A DNA stretch of 10,804 nucleotides. Origin: an uncultured Atopobiaceae bacterium (GTDB taxonomy: Bacteria > Actinomycetota > Coriobacteriia > Coriobacteriales > Atopobiaceae). The first letter of the stretch is position 1. Every line of letters begins with the position of its first letter. Made by a program: the position numbers and the translations under genes. The stretch is taken from contig CAAGLU010000152.1 of NCBI GenBank assembly GCA_900770865.1, positions 1 to 10,804 on the forward strand. Reading direction: 5' to 3'. This document shows positions 9,147 to 10,804 of the stretch, piece by piece. The notes beneath the pieces are model-generated. The model had not been told where the DNA came from. It worked only from the letters and a program-made list of their open reading frames with translations, and made no database searches.

Positions 9147-9188
9147 CGACGCCGCACGGCATCCCAGCCGTGCGGTGTCGTGCTCTTC
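9147..9188 (+). terminator. Strong hairpin terminator after the DUF4012 gene
   Basis: A 14-bp stem (9147-9160 with 9167-9180, one G-T wobble) encloses the 6-nt loop ATCCCA and starts 33 bp past the stop codon. The following TGCTCTTC is only moderately T-rich, so termination may be incomplete. It is still the obvious 3' end of this unit. Confidence 0.75.
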
Positions 9189-9206
9189 TGGCGGGAAATC
9201 CGCCAG
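9188..9206 (+). repeat. Perfect 7-bp hairpin CTGGCGG/CCGCCAG
   Basis: CTGGCGG (9188-9194) pairs perfectly with CCGCCAG (9200-9206) around the loop GAAAT. It lies between the DUF4012 terminator and the ileS promoter. No T run follows, so it is not a simple terminator. It could stabilise the 3' end of the upstream transcript or act as a protein-binding palindrome. Confidence 0.5.
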
Positions 9207-9209
9207 CGC

Positions 9210-9238
9210 TCGTATGAGCACGGCGAACGTGCTATCAT
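9210..9238 (+). promoter_or_regulatory. Extended -10 promoter of ileS, with an overlapping inverted repeat
   Basis: TGCTATCAT (9230-9238) is an extended -10 element: TGn joined to TATCAT, which matches TATAAT at four to five positions. The -35 region 17 bp upstream (9210-9215, TCGTAT) is weak, as is usual for extended -10 promoters. Transcription would begin near 9245, just before the T-box Stem I. A perfect 6-bp inverted repeat, AGCACG (9217-9222) and CGTGCT (9228-9233), fills the spacer and touches the -10 box. Confidence 0.55.
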
Positions 9239-9245
9239 GCAGCCT

Positions 9246-9510
9246 CGAAGGCTGTGAAGGGGACAGGTAGCCTCGGACAGCGCCATGGGAAGCGAGCGGG
9301 GATGGTGGGAGCCCGCCTTGGCGTCCGTTGCAAGATCACCCCGGAGCTGCGGCCCCAAAGCAAGGTGCTTCTCGCCCTTGCAAGTAGGCGCCGACGGAGT
9401 GGCCGCCGATACAGGCCAGCCGAGTTTGGCGGAAGATCCGCTCGCTGGGTGGTCACAAGCGAAGTGTGAAACGAGCGCTTCGTCCCAGCAGGAGGGACGG
9501 GCGCTCTTTT
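9246..9510 (+). promoter_or_regulatory. T-box riboswitch (isoleucine) with transcription terminator, ahead of ileS
   Basis: This leader senses uncharged tRNA-Ile and controls ileS. Stem I: base pairing GGGG (9259-9262) with CCCC (9339-9342), the specifier codon ATC (9335-9337) beside it, CGGA/TCCG (9274-9277, 9324-9327), CGCC/GGCG (9281-9284, 9320-9323), then the distal stem GCGGG/CCCGC (9296-9300, 9312-9316) closing the loop GATGGTGGGAG that contacts the tRNA elbow. Stem III: GCAAGG/CCTTGC (9360-9365, 9376-9381). A Stem II-like pairing joins CCGCC (9403-9407) and GGCGG (9428-9432). Antiterminator: CTGGG (9445-9449) pairs with CCCAG (9484-9488) and AAGCG (9457-9461) with CGCTT (9476-9480), exposing the bulge TGGTCAC (9450-9456). 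Its TGGT is complementary to the ACCA 3' end expected of tRNA-Ile. Terminator: GAGCGC..CGTCCC (9473-9486) pairs with GGGACG..GCGCTC (9494-9506), followed by TTTT (9507-9510). The two folds exclude each other, so uncharged tRNA-Ile should permit read-through. Confidence 0.92.
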
Positions 9511-9536
9511 GTGCCCGCGAGATGGAGGGTATCCAG

Positions 9537-10804
9537 GTGGCAAACGAGTACAAGAAGACGATGAACCTCCCCAAGACGGGGTTCCCCATGAGGGCGTCGC
9601 TGGCCCAGAACGAGCCCAAGCGCCTTGCCCAGTGGGATGAGGGCAAGCTCTACGAGCAGCTCCTCAAGAAGAACGAGGGCCACGAGAAGTTCGTCCTGCA
9701 TGACGGCCCCCCGTACGCCAACGGCCCCATCCACCTTGGTCACGCGCAGAACAAGATCAGCAAGGACATCATAAATCGCTACTGGGCCATGCGCGGCTAC
9801 CAGACGCCGTACGTCCCCGGCTGGGACTGCCACGGCCAGCCCATCGAGCACAAGGTCGAGGAGACGCTGGGCACCGAGAAGTTCAACCAGCTCCCCACGG
9901 TCAAGATTCGCGAGCTCTGCCGCAAGATGGCCGTCGAGCAGGTAGACACCCAGCGCCAGGGCTTCAAGCGTCTGGGCGTGCTGGCCGAGTGGGACAATCC
10001 CTACCTCACCTACGTCCACGACTACGACGCCACCGACGTTGAGATCTTCAAGGCCATCTTCGACAAGGGCGCCATCTACCGCGGCCGCAAGCCCGTGCAC
10101 TGGTGCACCCACTGCCACACCGCCCTCGCCGAGGCCGAGATCGAGTACGGCGACGAGGTCTCGCCGGCCATCTTCGTGCGCTTTGAGATGACCACCGTCC
10201 CCGCTGGCCTCGAGGCCTACAAGGGCAACCTCTGGGTTGACATCTGGACCACCACCCCGTGGACGCTTCCCGCCGACGACGCCGTGATCCTGCACCCCGA
10301 GGCAGACTACGTGGCCGTGGTGGTCGACGGCCGCGCCGAGCTCATGGCCGAGGCGCTTGTCGAGAAGGACTGCGCCAAGTTTGGCTACGAGTCCTACGAG
10401 CTCGCACGCCGCGCTGACGGCGAGGTCTGGCGCATGACGGGCGAGGAGCTCTGTCACAACAAGTACAAGCAGCCCATCTTTGGCGACCAGGGCGTCGAGG
10501 GCGAGTTCATCTACGCCGACTACGTCACGCTCGATGACGGCACCGGCATTGTCCACACCGCTCCCGGCCACGGCGTCGACGACTACAACGCCGGCATGCG
10601 CTTTGGCATTCCCGTGGTCATGCCCGTCGACGATGACGGCAACTTCTACAAGGGTGACGGCATGGGAACCGGCGGCCCGTGGTCTGGCATGAACGTGAAC
10701 GACGCCAACCCCAAGATCATCGAGTGGCTCGAGGAGCGCGGCACGCTCATCCTGCACGAGGACATCACCCACAGCTACCCGCACTGCTGGCGCTGCAAGC
10801 AGCC
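9537..10804 (+). CDS. ileS: Isoleucyl-tRNA synthetase, N-terminal part (runs off the window)
   Basis: The first 422 codons of ileS are present and the frame is open to the end of the window. The enzyme charges tRNA-Ile with isoleucine and clears mischarged valine. NLPKTGFPMR (10-19) and LHDGPPYANGPIHLGH (54-69, with the HIGH-type signature HLGH) are the class I catalytic start. VPGWDCHGQPIEHKVE (93-108) continues the Rossmann fold. The CP1 editing domain shows the Thr-rich peptide WTTTPWTLP (237-245) and HTAPGHGVDDY (340-350), whose Asp residues are needed for hydrolytic editing. WCTHCHTALAEAE (189-201) and HCWRC (416-420) are conserved flanking segments. The KMSKS loop and tRNA-binding end lie outside. 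The GTG at 9537 is preferred because GGAGG (9524-9528) is 8 nt upstream; an in-frame ATG at 9522 overlaps that site and has no site of its own. The T-box controls its transcription. Confidence 0.96.
   Translation, partial: MANEYKKTMNLPKTGFPMRASLAQNEPKRLAQWDEGKLYEQLLKKNEGHEKFVLHDGPPYANGPIHLGHAQNKISKDIINRYWAMRGYQTPYVPGWDCHGQPIEHKVEETLGTEKFNQLPTVKIRELCRKMAVEQVDTQRQGFKRLGVLAEWDNPYLTYVHDYDATDVEIFKAIFDKGAIYRGRKPVHWCTHCHTALAEAEIEYGDEVSPAIFVRFEMTTVPAGLEAYKGNLWVDIWTTTPWTLPADDAVILHPEADYVAVVVDGRAELMAEALVEKDCAKFGYESYELARRADGEVWRMTGEELCHNKYKQPIFGDQGVEGEFIYADYVTLDDGTGIVHTAPGHGVDDYNAGMRFGIPVVMPVDDDGNFYKGDGMGTGGPWSGMNVNDANPKIIEWLEERGTLILHEDITHSYPHCWRCKQ

Noticed and set aside
7198..9162. Minus-strand open frame of 654 codons opposite the DUF4012 gene, and a similar 408-codon frame (5702-6928) opposite ftsH
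   Set aside because: Both are mirror images of real genes produced by GC-rich codon usage. They have no recognisable domain and no ribosome binding site.
9254..9469. Small plus-strand open frame of 71 codons, Arg-rich
   Set aside because: It lies wholly inside the T-box leader, whose RNA structure explains the sequence. No ribosome binding site or conserved protein pattern is visible.
9522..9536. Upstream in-frame ATG for ileS (five codons earlier)
   Set aside because: It overlaps the GGAGG that serves the GTG at 9537 and has no ribosome binding site of its own.

Overview
This is about 10.8 kb of high-GC DNA, with codon third positions dominated by C and G, carrying mostly housekeeping genes. 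It most likely comes from a Gram-positive actinobacterium of the class Coriobacteriia (the Olsenella/Atopobium/Collinsella group). That placement is an inference. It rests on high GC combined with traits more familiar from Firmicutes: a class III (Fbp-type) fructose-1,6-bisphosphatase, an FtsH with a clostridial-looking AAA segment, an LdtFm-type L,D-transpeptidase, and a full-length T-box leader ahead of ileS. A DUF4012 envelope protein, common in Actinobacteria, fits as well. No rRNA, tRNA, mobile element, phage gene or CRISPR array is visible.

Layout from left to right. The window opens in the Met/Gly-rich C-terminal tail of Ffh, the SRP GTPase (+). It converges on a membrane-anchored L,D-transpeptidase (-) across a hairpin terminator. 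A divergent intergenic region of about 170 bp then leads into a SpoU/TrmH-family RNA 2'-O-methyltransferase (+). Next is a 346-bp non-coding stretch with two unusual parts: an AT-rich segment holding a long inverted repeat, and a GC-rich segment with a 42-bp-period tandem repeat. It forms the leader of fbp (+). ftsH (+) follows after 137 bp and ends at a textbook intrinsic terminator. A DUF4012 membrane-anchored protein (+) comes next, with its own sigma-A-like promoter and a strong 3' hairpin. The final block is a promoter, a complete T-box riboswitch of about 265 nt with ATC specifier and mutually exclusive antiterminator and terminator, and the first two thirds or less of ileS (+), which runs off the window.

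Most genes appear to be separate transcription units: promoters and terminators lie between them and no coding regions overlap. The functional themes are membrane protein targeting and quality control (Ffh, FtsH), cell envelope (L,D-transpeptidase, DUF4012), gluconeogenesis (Fbp), RNA modification, and tRNA charging with amino-acid-responsive attenuation (ileS). Three genes use non-ATG starts: GTG for the methyltransferase, TTG for DUF4012 and GTG for ileS. I found no clearly new multigene system. The points most worth checking are the transcriptional, full-length-Stem-I T-box in an actinobacterial setting and the unexplained structured leader of fbp.
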